Assembly: GCA_930367215.1 (NCBI GenBank)
Contig: OV884056.1
Location: 250,321,127-250,385,126, forward strand
Direction of reading: 5' to 3'
Source of the DNA: Pollenia angustigena
Lineage: Eukaryota; Arthropoda; Insecta; Diptera; Polleniidae
DNA length: 64,000 nt
Shown here one piece after another: positions 34,929 through 47,150 of this stretch. Below the pieces are notes generated by a model. The model ran no database searches and was not told where the DNA came from. It saw only the letters and a program-made list of their open reading frames with translations. Made by a program: the position numbers and the translations under genes. The first letter of the stretch is position 1. Every line of letters starts with the position of its first letter.

Positions 34929-36097
34929 CATACGCCTTAGAAAGAAAATTGTATTGTTGTGCTGTATTTTTAGATGTTCAACAGGCTTTTGACAGAGTCT
35001 GGCACAGTGGACGCCTGTATAAATTGAAAAACCTCATCCCAGCCCCATATTATTTGGTACTAAAAACATATATTCAAGACAGATCCTTTTTTGTGAGCAT
35101 AAATGAAAATTATTCAAGTTTTGGTTGTATTAACGCGGGTATTCCACAAGGTAGTGTCCTGGGACCAGTTTTGTACACAATTTTTACAGCAGATATGCCA
35201 ACAGTTGAAAATATTACTACTGCTACGTATGCAGACGATACTGCTTTATTAGCATCAAACGAATCGCCGTTAATAGCTTCCGAGATGCTACAAAATCAAT
35301 TTAATCTTCTTCAAGATTGGCTTCAAAAATGGAATATTAAAGTTAATAACACAAAGTCTGTTCATGTTACATTTACGCTAAGAAAAAATGATTGCTTGCC
35401 TGTTTATTTAAATGGCACAGCTATACCGAGCTGCAACACTGTAAAATATTTAGGCCTACATCTTGATCGAAGACTAACTTGGAAAGAGCATGTCAAAAAG
35501 AAACGTGAGCAACTTAAATTAAAAACAAGAAAAATGTTTTGGTTATTGGGCCCAAGATCAAGCTTAAGCTTGGAAAATAAGGTTATGTTATACAAAACAA
35601 TACTAAAACCTATATGGACAACGGCATCCAACTTTGGGGAACTGCAAGTAATTCGAACGTTGAGATATTACAGAGATACCAGTCAAAAACACTCAGACTT
35701 TTAACAAATGCGCCATGGCTTATCAGCAACAAAAACATACACAGAGATCTTCGAATTTTAATGGTAAAAGATGAGATCAATAACTTCAGTGAAAGATACC
35801 TTAATAGACTAAGTAATCATTCCAATGTGCTAGCAATAAACCTGTTAGATGATAGCAATGAAATCCAGAGACTTAAAAGGCATCACGTTCTTGACCTTCC
35901 CTTCCGAAAATAGAAAGCTTTAATATGTATGTCAAATCCTATTTAAATTACAAAAGAAAAATTTGATTTTTTTTTTTTGAGTTTTAAGGAAAACTCAATG
36001 TACTATGTATGTTATTTAAAAGTCATGAAATTTGCTTATTATTTTTGATTGTAAAATAGATTGCAAATAAAACGATTTAAAAAAAACAAAAAAAAAA
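34929..36097 (+). mobile_element. 5'-truncated jockey-like non-LTR retrotransposon
   Basis: A 1.17 kb insertion with an A-rich tail (36078-36097) and the 14 bp duplication ATAAGCTACTTTAT at 34915-34928 and 36098-36111. It starts inside the reverse-transcriptase gene, as expected from incomplete target-primed reverse transcription. The host is a dispersed repeat whose uninterrupted relative is at 32695-32720. AATAAA occurs at 36066-36071, just before the tail. Confidence 0.92.
34931..35913 (+). pseudogene. Jockey-clade reverse transcriptase, C-terminal part, one frameshift
   Basis: First frame (to 35704): AVFLDVQQAFDRVWH (motif A with catalytic Asp), AGIPQGSVLGPVLY (motif B), TYADDTALLA (motif C, YADD), then KYLGLHLDRRLTW (thumb). 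A one-base loss near 35612-35616 moves the rest to another frame, where GIQLWGTASNSN, IQRYQSK-like LQRYQSKTLRLLTNAPW and a C-terminus ending DLPFRK-stop (35913) continue as in jockey, BS and X elements. Endonuclease, ORF1 and the first part of RT are absent. The frameshift makes it inactive; otherwise it is well preserved, so the insertion is fairly young. Confidence 0.9.
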
Positions 36098-36111
36098 ATA
36101 AGCTACTTTAT

Positions 36112-37797
36112 TATATTCAACATTTTTTTATTTTTTCGAATTTACTCTATGAGCTAAATTTCAGTTATGTATTTTATAAAGCTTTTTTGTAATAGTCCTA
36201 TTCCAGTTTATATTTTATCTATTTTATGAATTTACTTTTTGATCTCATAACTTAAGTACCAAAATTTAGATTGTTTTTATTATTGTTTTATGAATTAAAT
36301 TGTTATGTTTATGTTATCTTTTTATCTTCTATCTAGAGTAGGCCTGTCATACGTCCTGGTTTTCCAGGATTGTCCTGGTTTTAGACGACTTGTCCTGGTG
36401 TCCTGGTCCACTATTAAATTGTCCTGGTTTTTTATACAGGTCAAGACAAACAAATTAGTTTTTTGCTGGTTTTAGTTGTTAACAAAGGTTAAGATTTCTG
36501 TTATACACTGCTTACCAGGCGCGGATCCAGCTTGAGCCTTAGGGGGGGGGGGGGGAAATTTTGTATGATACAAAAAAGTAAAAAATTTGTTTTTAAAACT
36601 TTATTAAAAACAATATGTGTATTAGGGTAAGTACATTTTGCAATTTTTGCGAATATCAAATTCTTCATCGCATAGCCGTATAGACCGTGAAAAAATATTA
36701 AGAAATTATCTATAACTTTTTTGCGAAGTTTCCGCACCAAACGCGATAAAGTTTTGAATTTAAATTTGTCACCTTACTATACAAAATTAACATTTAATTA
36801 CAAAATTTTAAGTATTTTCTAATAATTTCATGAATATAACAAGATCTTACCATTTGTACGGAAGAAGGGCGCAAAAAAAATCGCGACTCTATTTCGCGGT
36901 TTTTTTAATAAACCAAATTTTAATGGCAAATGATAGATGTTGTGATAGATGAGTTGTTTGGCGGATATTTGAAACAGTGATAAGTTTTAGCAGCGTAGTA
37001 ATATATGCGCGGAACGAGCTATTAAAGTTGCACAAGAAATTTTTCATTATGTAAATCAACTCGCACTTTAAACTTAAAATTTATTTCATTAAACCCAAAA
37101 AAATAGGTTTACATTTTTGTTATACAGTTGCTTATTTTATGTATTTATTCCTGTATTCATAAAAATATTTTAAATTTAATAAAGGCTTGAAAACCAAATT
37201 TTCCTTAATAAACGTTAATTAAATTTTATAATCATTTATGAATATGGGGGCTAAAATATATAGTTTATATAAACAATAAATGTACCATATATAATGTGTA
37301 TGGAAATTAAAAAAAAAATTTTTTTTTGAGGAGCTTTAGAAATTGCATTTGGTGCGGAAACTTTTTTGGCCAAAATGGCCTAATAAAATTATTTTCATTA
37401 TCAATACTAAATTGCCCATCGCGTGGTGGAATGAAGAAATTTTTTCCAAAAAAAGTTATTACCCTAATTAAAAAAACTCAACAAAATGGTTAAATAAAAT
37501 ATAAGATCAGTTCAATATACATTAATCTTTTTAAATAAGCAACTTATGATTTCCTTGTGAGGCAAATTTGGACAGTACAGTCTATATTCTGTCATTGTTG
37601 ATCCGAGCCATGTTTTTATTCGACGAAGGGTAGGAAATGACCTTCCTCTCGTAGCTTTACTGACGAGCATTGAAACGAAAATTTTAAATTAACCATAAAT
37701 GTTTTTTAATTACATTTGGTAAAAAAACGATTGATCATATTAGCCCGTGAGGAAAACAAAAAACCTCAATAATAATAGAAAATTTTAAATATTTTTC
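36112..37797. other. Repeat remainder, cctgg-rich stretch and AT-rich DNA
   Basis: 36112-36205 is the other side of the LINE target repeat. 36348-36440 repeats GTCCTGGTTTT four times, possibly the tip of the hAT-like element whose coding remnant starts at 37798. 36541-36555 is a G run. 36560-37797 has no recognisable feature beyond AT-rich frames. Confidence 0.4.
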
Positions 37798-38900
37798 TTA
37801 GATTTGGGTAGATATCTTCTCAACGTTTACTAAAGCATCTACAACGTTATCTGATAGATCAGACTCAAGTTTAGATCTTAGTAGGTGTTTATCTCTTTTA
37901 TCAAATATAATCAGCTCATCAGCTAGTTGTGGTTTTAACAGTTTTGTATCTGTATATGATTTGATTACACTTTGAGGTAGAAGTTTAAGTATGTTCAATA
38001 CATTTGGGTAATCCATTGGGAAAGTTTTATGAGGTCTTCTAAAATAAATTCAATAAGAGGAATGTAACCTACAATCGGTAGTAATCTTCAATATTTTGAA
38101 TGTGATTATTTCGTTCAAATCTTGTCTTTTCGATAGCAACCTCGATTTAAACGCAAATAACTTCAACTTTTTCAAAAATCGCTTTAAATTGTTCTTCGGC
38201 TTTATTTCTTTTTTTTTCAAGGAACATGATTAAAATTTTGATAAGGCTTGATCCTTGAACTTGCTTTTGAAAATGATACTAAGTGGATGTGTTACAATAG
38301 GTATCACACTTAATATGTATATTCCGCAATTAAATTTAAAAGTACTAAGTGAGTTCCTTAATATATTTTTTCCAAAGCTTCTACTATATGTTGTACACTT
38401 GTTGCAAAGACGCATAATGAAGAGAGTTTGGCTCCCAAATACTTTGCTAAAACTGTTTTTCGCTTGGGATGATTATATTTAAAAAATGTTGTCGTTTCTT
38501 TAACAAATGATACAACTTTTTGTATTAATGGCACTTTATTCCTTTTAGAAATTGAGTTGTTCGATTTATGGGAATAGCAAGACGTTTGTTTCGCATTTGT
38601 CGCTTTTCTAGAAATTTTGAACCGCTCCATTTTCTGCTGACATCAGAGGATGTCATCTGTTCCATCACCTACACAATTTTTTAGGTCAGGAAAAAAATTT
38701 GTCAAAGCTTTAAGAACTATTAATGATAGTGCCTTCGCATCAATTGACAAATCAACATCATCAATATCTTTTGAAGTCTCTTCAAATACGTTTACAACAA
38801 AGCCAATAAATTCTTCCCTAAAAACTTTTTGTTGTATTTTGAAATATCTTTAAGAATAGGAAATCTGGCTTTTTCCCGACAAATCACTGCTTTCGTCAAA
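37798..38900 (-). pseudogene. hAT-superfamily (DUF4371-like) transposase remnant
   Basis: Decayed minus-strand coding. The best block, 38630-38358, reads VVSFVKETTTFF, HPKRKTVLAKYLGAKLSSLC, TSVQHIVEALEKIY. I read this as the region of the catalytic core that in hAT/DUF4371 proteins has FF...KR...L...LC.TRW, with the TRW degraded. A second block, 38016-37798, begins DYPNVLNILKLLPQS. Frames between are broken. The segment 38808-38884 recurs at 1-77. Moderately sure of hAT; family not identified. Confidence 0.45.
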
Positions 38901-39974
38901 AGTAATCGAATATAATTTTGATTCATATAACACAAAAATATTGCAAATACTTAGGCTTTTTAATAATTCAACCGCACGCATTATCAAGTCAAACGTTTAC
39001 TCTTTGGATATAGATGGCACCTGCTGGGATTGAATGTAGAATAATAAGTAATTGAATACGGTAAACTAGATGTTTCTTTGGAAATATCTAATAAACAACT
39101 ATTAGGATTAAGATATGGATACTTATTAAAAATCGGTAGAGATTCAATTAAAAAAAAATTAAAAAATACTTATTGAAAATTTCGTTAGAGATTCCATAAA
39201 AAAACAAAAAAAAACCTTGCTGGTTTTTTCAAAAATTTTGTACATTAAAAAAAATATTATTTTTGGGAATTCTTGTATTATCGAAATTAACAAAACATAT
39301 TTTTATAATTTACGGGGGGGAAATTTCAAAAGATTGATCAAATAGCTATCTTAGCTACTTAGGACAAATTTTGCTAACACCAATAGGTAATAAGAATGAG
39401 AAAAAACAACTGTTTGGCTAAAATGTCAAACTTTGACCCCCTCTAACTCAAAAGCTTTTTGACTGATCTTATTGAAAATGTCTGTCTACTATCCAATGGG
39501 ACTAACCTTGGTGCAAATTTCATCCAAATCGGAATACATCGATTTCAAAATTGGGTCACTTGACATGAAATCCCCCATATTTATAAGGAAGTTATGGCAT
39601 AAAAAGCTTTTATCGGGAGTAGTTTTTGTATGGGATCTATAGTCAAATTGGAACCGATTCCAATAATATTTTGTAAGATATTCTAGATTGTAATCAAATA
39701 AGTTTGGAACAAATTTAGTGTAAATACAAATATAATAAGTTGTTTTATGGGCACAACGACTATATTCCGAAAAGAAGCTTGCATGGGGCCTATGTTAAAT
39801 TATGGGATTTTATCAAATTATCTCCGAAATTGCGACATGTACTTTGCGCACAAGGTTTATATGACCAGTCGAACGGACAGACAACGTTAGATCTACTCAG
39901 AAAGTGATTCTGAGCCGATCGATATACTAAAAGGATTATCAAGGACCAATATTTTAAGGTGTTACAAAAATCAG
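38901..39974. repeat. AT-rich DNA and dispersed fly repeat
   Basis: 39330-39580 matches, reversed or direct, the 32.8-33.7 kb and 62.7 kb blocks ('gtcacttgacatgaaatcccc', 'caccaataggtaataag'). 39880-39970 repeats 3060-3125. Nothing coding. Confidence 0.55.
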
Positions 39975-40203
39975 GGGCCTGATTATGGCAGTCGTGATCG
40001 AGAACTTAATCTTTAATTATTAATTTAATATCTAATTATTTTAGTCAATACTGAACGAATCGGAATTATTTTTTCAGTGTTATAAAGCATTAGTTTGAGT
40101 TTGACAAAAATGAAAAAATGATTTCGATTCGTTCAGTATCGACTGAAATAAAATTGCTTTCGAATCGAGAAATTACTCGATCACGACTGCCAGAATTAGG
40201 CCC
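39975..40203. mobile_element. GGGCCTGATTATGGCAGTC MITE, complete, 229 bp
   Basis: Ends GGGCCTGATTATGGCAGTC and, reversed, GGGCCTAATTCTGGCAGTC; long palindrome with CTGAACGAATCG in both arms. Flanked by CAG at 39972-39974 and 40204-40206. Partial relatives at 23910 and 14635 are also preceded by CAG. Confidence 0.88.
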
Positions 40204-43200
40204 CAGCATAAATGCATAATATCCCTAATATGGTGTGAGTATAATTAGCAATAATAACCGAGAAATCATGTGATTGCAATTTTATCGATTGCAATACTTT
40301 ACAGCTCTGGTACATACATATTTCATGACTCATTTCATGATTCCAAGTTGAAGGTTGATGGCAAATAAATTAATTACTAAATTCCATAAAATGCACTATT
40401 TTAGCTACTTTTCAAAATCTAAAAAAATTGATTTTCAAATAAAAAAAAGCTTTAGAAACTTGCCCTGTTTATAACACTTTATTAACAAAAATTATGTTAA
40501 ATTAAAAAAAAATATTTGAAACGCGGAAAGGTATGTAGATTTTAAATTACATGAATAATATTGTTAACATTATTTTATTTGAATCAATAAAAAATAATGA
40601 AAATAAAAACTAGGCGATATTGTCACCTGATAATAGATCTTGATTTTTCGTAGTTCTTTAGATAATATATTGACATTGTTGCCTTCGACTCATTTAAATT
40701 CTTTAAACGAATTTGTTAAGCTTTAAAATAAAATTTATAAATCTTACACATAAACAATTTCTATTAAAAATAAAAAGTGGTGCACATACTTGTAGACAAG
40801 TGTTTAAATATGGCCAAAATCTATTAACAAAAAAAATAAACAATTATAGAATAGCAACTGCTGACAGAATTTTTAAAATTATAGAAAAGAATTTAAAATT
40901 TCAATTAACAAAAAATGGGTTGTGGGCAGGGCTGGCAAAAACCCGGGATTTTTAAAAAAAACCCAACCCAGTGGGTTTTTTCATGGGTTTTATTGGGGTT
41001 TTTTGGGTTTTGTTGTTTTTCGTGTAATGGTATAATAATAATATAAGCAATGTTGCCAACTCAGCTCTTTTCGGTATAGATTTAGCAAGAAAATCCAATA
41101 TTTCTTTTATGGCATCATCATCAAATGCATGGATGGTTAAAAGAAAAGCTAGGCTTAAATAAGTCCTTACATATATGCCTCAACTGCCAAGTGATTACTT
41201 TTTGAACTTTTATGCCCAAATAAGATCGGAACATATAAATGAATCTGACAATGACATTCATATAATTTTAAATAGCGTTCGTTTGTATAAATAAGCTTTG
41301 AATATCCACCCTGTAGGAAGTCAAACACATTTATAACTAACTTCAAACTGGTTTTTTAATAACCACATCTAGTTGATTAAGTGACTTTTTTCCTTGTCGA
41401 CGACTCATTATTTTAACATGGGCATGTCATAGGCAGTAGTCAATTGGCCATCTTTGCATGACTTTTTAACTGACTACTAACTCCTTATTTTTCAACCTAT
41501 GTGTAATTAATTAAAAGTATTGTCAGTTTATAATAAATTATTTAAATTTAAAATTTTTGCCAAAAAAAAATATATGTACATATGAACCTGCATACATATG
41601 CATATCTTTATATATTTTGTTATAGAAATAATTATTTATGAAAATTTTGCATTAAACTGCCCTAAATGATGATGTATAAAAGTCCTGAAATAAATACGCC
41701 ACATAATTGCTAGTACATAAACAGATTTGTATTGATTCATTTTTTAATTATTTTAAAATGTTTGTATATTTTTTTTCATTTGACTTCATGGCATGCTTGT
41801 TTTACTTATTTTGATTTTATTTGTGTTTTACGTGTGCCTTTTTGGTTGATATCTGCATGAGATTTAAACCAATTTGTAGTCATTTAAAAAAAAGTTAATT
41901 TATAGTTAGAGTTTTTTGCAACTGACTTTTTTATTTACTACAGGGCAACTCATGTTATTCAAAGTTCAAAAAGATCTAAATGCTGTACAAAGTGACTCCG
42001 CTACAATTGCAACTGCAATTGATGTAATTTGTTGAACAATGATATACTACTGTTAAAACGGAATTTTGTTGAAAAGCGTACTTACTCCAACGCATTATTT
42101 GGCGAATATGATGCATCCCAAATATGCATATAAGTATGTATGTATACAAAATAATTAGTCAAGAAAACGTAGATAGCAAAAGAATGGATAAGTCAAAAGC
42201 ACCTCTCATTTCTTGCACCCTGTTTGGCATTTAAAATTTAAGTTGCCGAATATTTTTCACAATATTGGTATTCCGTTCAGAATATATTTGATTGAAAAAA
42301 CGGAAAAAGCACACAAGGAAAAGTATTTACACTAAAAGCTGCAATTTAAACAGCCTTAAACCAAGTGTAAACAATCAGGTTTAAAAGTTGCAAACTTGCA
42401 GTTTTCTCCATTTTACATTATTTTCATATTTATAATCTATTTCCCTTAAAGACATAATAATAAGATGACAGGCTGTTTTACTTTATTTGACACGACAAAT
42501 ATGTACAAAATCAGACTTTTAAATTATAATGAAGACATTCAACATGAGTGCAATTTTTCATTTTCCTTTTTTTGCAATCAAAAAAATCAGAACTGAACAA
42601 CAATGGTCAAAAATTTAAAATGTTTACCAGCAAACTTTTACGATTTTTTCGCTTCAGTAATAAATGACCATTGTTCCTTCTATTCTTTGCGAAAAACCGA
42701 AAACTTTTGTTTGGTTTAAAATAAAGCTGGTTCGAATAATCAAAAGCCATAATTATTGGGGAAAAAAACATGACAATTAAAAAATGATATGAAATATAAT
42801 CAAAAACTTTATATTTTACGATTGAAAAATGAGACGAAAACGACTCAATAATGATTATAAAAACTACCATTAAATTGATCAAAAATGAATCAGAAAATTG
42901 TGGTATCACAAATGAATCTTTCAGGGGATTCATCGGTAGGGTACCATTTTCTTACAACGAGAGTATCATTTATGATTGAAAAATGAGCTCATATACGGAT
43001 ATTTTGATCTTGAAGCAGATTCTTAAATGATTATGTTATGATACAAATGGCAAGCTGGGAAGTATATGAGTATACAATAGGTGTGTTCGAGTAATTTTAC
43101 TGTAAAAAGAGTAATAACTGAGTAATCTGAAAAATTACTCTCAAAAAAAGTTGTTGCCCAAAAAGGACGCGAACGAAAAACTTGCAAAAATTCAAGTAAA

Positions 43201-43425
43201 TGAAGTGTTGAATCATTTTTATACTTTTGACTTCTAAACTCGTTTTCTTATCGGTACTCGATTAAATACTTTTTATCACGCAAACATTTAAGGAAAATTC
43301 ATATCCGCAAAAAAGCTTAAGGAAAAGGCTTTTTTTATTTTATTTTATTTAAATTTTGTATAAAGGTTGTTGCTTACGATAAAATTGTTTTTGCTATAAA
43401 ATCGTAATGGTACCTTATGCGCCAC
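40204..43425. other. AT-rich DNA; one possible hAT tip
   Basis: At 40924 CAGGGCTGGCAAAAACCCGG followed by runs of CCC/GGG-TTTT words (to 41010) looks like one end of a hAT element; no matching right end was found. The rest, including a hydrophobic 108-codon minus frame at 42933-42607, shows nothing I recognise. Confidence 0.35.
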
Positions 43426-43427
43426 AT

Positions 43428-43897
43428 ACACGGTTCAAATTCAACTGAGTTGAAAGACTCAGTTGACAACTTCATCAACTGAATTGAAAGATTTTAAATG
43501 TTCATGTTGTAAAATTCCTTTCTTCATGAAAATAATTCAATGAAAATTAAATTTAATGAACTTAAGCCTAATTAAAAATATTAAAAATTTGGATTAAAAC
43601 CCATAAATAGTTCAATAAAATAACCACAATGATTTTAAATTTATTTTAAAATTTAATGAAACAAAAGACATTTTTTAAAATACTTAACTACAAAAATTAA
43701 TTTTTAAAGCTGATTAAGAGAGCTGAGCACACACAGTACAATCGAATTGAAAAACTTAGTAGTCAACTTGAAAAAATCAAAATGATTTTTCTTCAACCAA
43801 CTCGACAACCGTCAAACTAATCAACTGACAAGCCCATACACGCTTTGATTTGGACAACAACCGACTCAGTTGACAATTGAACTGATTCGTGTATGGT
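43428..43897. mobile_element. TACACGGTTCAAATTCAACTG element with foldback fragment inside
   Basis: Left CATACACGGTTCAAATTCAA, right (reversed) CATACACGAATCAGTTCAAT. 43497-43632 is a piece of the tRNA-arm foldback family (GTTGTAAAATTCCTTTCTTC and on). CAACTGAGTTG / 'ctcagttgacaa' words in both arms. TSD not found. Confidence 0.55.
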
Positions 43898-43982
43898 CTG
43901 CTTTATGTGACCATGACATTTAAGGAAATAATGCAAAAGTTATTTAAAAAAAAACGAAAATTGAAAATTATGTCGCTGAGGC

Positions 43983-44206
43983 TGGGTTTTTGAGATCTCA
44001 GTTAAACTTGGTTTAGTTAATCTAAAAACAGATTCGTGCCGTCATTACCAAGTTTGTATACAAAATTTTGATGGAACAGCTTAGTTTTGCTTAAAATGTT
44101 GGTCTTAAATGAAATAATAAAAAAAATCACGTTCCGCCGGAAAAATCCAAGTTTCAGACTACGTTAAACTAAGTTTAAACTTAATCCACATCTCAAAAAC
44201 CCGGCC
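43983..44206. mobile_element. GGCTGGGTTTTTGAGAT MITE, copy 1
   Basis: Ends GGCTGGGTTTTTGAGATCT and, reversed, GGCCGGGTTTTTGAGATGT. The second copy is 53170-53398, with the same GATTCGTGCCG / TTTTGCCGGAAAAATC words. About 225 bp. TSD unclear. Confidence 0.75.
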
Positions 44207-44222
44207 TTAATATGTGGTTTAT

Positions 44223-44338
44223 AGAACACGAGCGCCTTATTCGTCCGTTCAACTAACATTTAAAACAAAAACAAAATTTCGAAATTTGTTTTTGTTTTAA
44301 ATGTAAGTTGAATGGTCGAGTAAGGCGCTCGTGTTCTG
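44223..44338. mobile_element. AGAACACGAGCGCC palindromic MITE, 116 bp
   Basis: AGAACACGAGCGCCTTA / reversed CAGAACACGAGCGCCTTA; duplication TAT (44220-44222, 44339-44341). AAAACAAAAACAAA core hairpin as in 10289 and 49646. Confidence 0.85.
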
Positions 44339-44399
44339 TATGAATTCGCCTTGTAAATTTCTAAATTAAAATTTTTATTTAATTTTGAAAAAGAGGCAG

Positions 44400-45120
44400 T
44401 TAATTAATCTATATATGAGCATTTCCTGGGGTCACGAACGTACGTTCGTACGATTTTTATGTACAAATAATATAGAAAACAAAACTTTTCCTAGCATTTT
44501 TTTGCGATTCGATAGTTTTTGGGTAGGTCTATGTTTAGTGCAAAAGATGGATTTCATCGAGTTCAAGTTTTCATACTGATAGTTATAAACATGTGGTCAC
44601 GAACGTACGCAAAATAGAAGTCAACTTTGGGTGACAGTAGTGAAATCTAAAAATCTGGAAAATGGAACGAAATTTTTAAAAGTGATTAATTTATTTTTAA
44701 AGTGTATTAATATAGGTCTTATTCCAGTATTTACAAAATAAAATATCTCTCTTGGTTTTTGTTTAATTGACTAATGTACCGGTCGCGAATGTACGATTTT
44801 TCCATATGTTTTTTATTGTTATCACCATGCATTTTCCCATTAATATCTTAAAATTTTCTTAACAAAAAAAAAACTTAACACTCTTTTTACAATTGATTGT
44901 AATGGAGAGATTGTGAAGGAAGAGTGCAAACATAACATATTTTTTGCATGAAAAATAGTTATGTTTATATAAAAATGCCTTTAAAAGTAGAAAATATAAA
45001 ATTTTCCAGTTTCCAGCGCAATTTCCTCAAGTTAAACAGCTGAGATATGCTATGAAACCATTCTTTTATAAAATCATAGAATTTTTTGAAAATAATAATC
45101 AATAAAAGACGATAATTATC
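44400..45120. repeat. GAACGTACG repeat, copy 1
   Basis: Matches 50490-51042 plus 51877-52070. GAACGTACG occurs at 44439 (within the palindrome CGAACGTACGTTCG) and 44601. The other copy is interrupted by a Mutator-like element, so this one supplies the uninterrupted site (ATTTTTTGC near 44939). A 64-codon frame at its start is not shared intact. Confidence 0.82.
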
Positions 45121-45230
45121 AACATTTTATTTTTTCGTCCTGTGCCCATGTTCTGTAACTCTCGCGTCGAGAAAGTTCTCGATTGAAATGTGTGAAATGA
45201 AACAAAAATGCCATAAATTAAAACAAACAG

Positions 45231-45534
45231 CAGGGGGGCTACTCTCTATTGCGATGCGAAAGAAAATTGTAGCAAATCTAGCGATTGGTACTCTTCAATA
45301 CGTTTGCGCATGTGTCTTTCGCCTCTTTTAATTTTTTTTTCTTTTCGTAAATCATCACTTTATTTTATTTAAATTTTCGAATTTCAAATATTTTTACACA
45401 CTTTGGCATTTCATTTTTATTGCCACTATCGCTTCATTTTCAGAAAATTTTGCGAAAGTGATAGAGAGTACCAAGTTGGCATTTAGCTTTCGCATCAAAA
45501 TGGTTTTCGCATCGCAATAGAGAGTAGACCCCTG
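45231..45534. mobile_element. CAGGGG..CTACTCTCTATTGCG element, 304 bp
   Basis: Left CAGGGGGGCTACTCTC, right reversed CAGGGGTCTACTCTC, both then TATTGCGATGCGAAA. Absent from the matching repeat near 4605 (ACAGCTCTTTTTCTC), confirming insertion. The CAGGGG tip suggests hAT but an 8 bp duplication is not visible. Confidence 0.75.
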
Positions 45535-46721
45535 TTTTTCTCACTTAACTGTGTCTGTAACTTTTTTTGGAGAGTACAAGCTGTCACGTAAGGAAATTAC
45601 TCGTCAATTTACAGAAAAAGTGTGTCTGTAACATTTTGGTGAGAAAAGTTTCCGCTTTGAACTGTCAAATAAACTCACGAATAAAAATGGGGCGAGAAAA
45701 AATTTTAACACTAAAAAAAAACAATTAAAAATGCAAAATGCAAAGAATAATAATAATATTTTATTCTTGGCACATTTTTCATTGTTTTATTATTTTGCTT
45801 TTAACATTTTTATAAAATATACGAATGTCTTCAAAGCTCGTTTGCAAACAACAAACATTAAAGTCGCTCTTTACACAATTCGGTATAGCCGACGCACAGA
45901 GGAGTATTTGGCCTGAAAAGCTGGCCAAAATTATTAAACGTGTTTTTGGAATTAAAAGTTTTAGTTTTTTGATAGTTTTAGGTGTAGTATGATATAAAAA
46001 GTCTAGTGGCAGATTTTGAAAAAATTACACTGCGCAACAAAAGTACACTGTGCAACAAAAATATTTTTCTCTACCCTAGAAATAAAAGTATGTGGACTAT
46101 ATGGATTTTGATGCCCTTAATTCAAATCTGTTTTCCGTTTTTCTCTAGTACGTAAGGATTTTCTTTTAAAAGCGTGGCATACTTCACCCCCTAAATCGTT
46201 GGGTTGCCTTATATATTTTGCCATAACTTGAAAACGTGTTCTCCGATTTTAATAGCAGGAGGATCAGAAGATGCACCGGAAAATTCTGCTTAAACTAACT
46301 ACACACATATATTTTTTATCTGTTACTATTTTAAAATTTAATGGCGAAAAAAAAATTACATGCAAAATGCGTCAAATTTTTTGTTTTCAAAATGCAATAA
46401 GCAAATTTAAGAACCAAAAAGTTTAAATTTTTAAGATTTTTCTAAAAGCCACATTCCTAAGGAATAAAAGTTGGTATAAATCGCAAAACTCAATTAACAA
46501 ATGTTGATTTTAAAGTTTTAAACTCATTCTTGACAGACTATATGTACATTGTACATACATACATATGATTTACATTAAAAATTTTTTTTTGAAAATTGGC
46601 TCTTATAAAACAGTATTTTTTTTTAAGAAAAAAGGCTTCATTATATTTATTTTATATTATTTAATACTTTATAAACGGAAAAGTTAAACTAATAAAAATT
46701 CCTTACTAATTATTATGTCGT

Positions 46722-47150
46722 ATGTGTATCCTCAATAGCTGCATCATCGGTGTCTGGAAGAAGTGTGATGGTTTCTGATGAAAAAGCTTTTTTATTATTC
46801 CGTTCTCTTTGCGTACTGCAGCTTATAAAAGGGTCACTGCTCAGAAATAACCTATTCAAGACATCTCGATTTGTATCGCTTCTGCTGAATTTCCTCGAAT
46901 AATTCGTACGATATAATCGTAAGTGCTTAGTACCGGTTCACACACGTCAAGTTTGATTCTTCAAGTCTTGAGTTTTTAGGAGAGAGGGGAAAAGAAATGG
47001 CATTCTCTTTTCCCTTCTCTCCTAAAAGATCAAGACTTGAAGAGTCAAACTTGACGTGTGTGAACCAGCACTTATTTCTGGCCTCGGCAGCTTCTTTAAA
47101 ATATCTTTTATGGGGATGTGTGGGACATTCCCTTAAAACTATTATGGATA
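46722..47150 (-). pseudogene. Transib transposase C-terminal fragment interrupted by a MITE
   Basis: Minus-strand reading gives ...KEAAEARNK, then (after the MITE at 46930-47071) HLRLYRTNYSRKFSR, DTNRDVLNRLFLSSDPFIS. This matches, block for block, LSEEAQEKRNK-DYRFYREHNTRKISR-TNEDLFNILLATSDPFIS at 29721-30254. The coding frame runs continuously across the junction once the MITE and one TAA copy are discounted, so the MITE landed in a then-uninterrupted frame. Upstream sequence is degenerate. Confidence 0.75.
46930..47071. mobile_element. Harbinger-like palindromic MITE (GTGCCGGTTCACAC family), 142 bp
   Basis: Ends GTACCGGTTCACACACG and (reversed) GTGCTGGTTCACACACG, pairing along nearly the whole length. 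Flanked by TTA/TTA (46927-46929, 47072-47074). Same length and sequence family as 7546-7687 and truncated 5246-5330. A 3 bp TWA duplication is the PIF/Harbinger pattern. It splits the Transib coding remnant. Confidence 0.9.

Noticed and set aside
42607..42933. 108-codon hydrophobic minus frame
   Set aside because: Hydrophobicity follows from T-rich codons in AT-rich DNA; no membrane-protein family is recognised.
45231..45534. Firm hAT assignment for the CAGGGG element
   Set aside because: The tip fits hAT but no 8 bp duplication can be seen, even against the empty copy near 4605.
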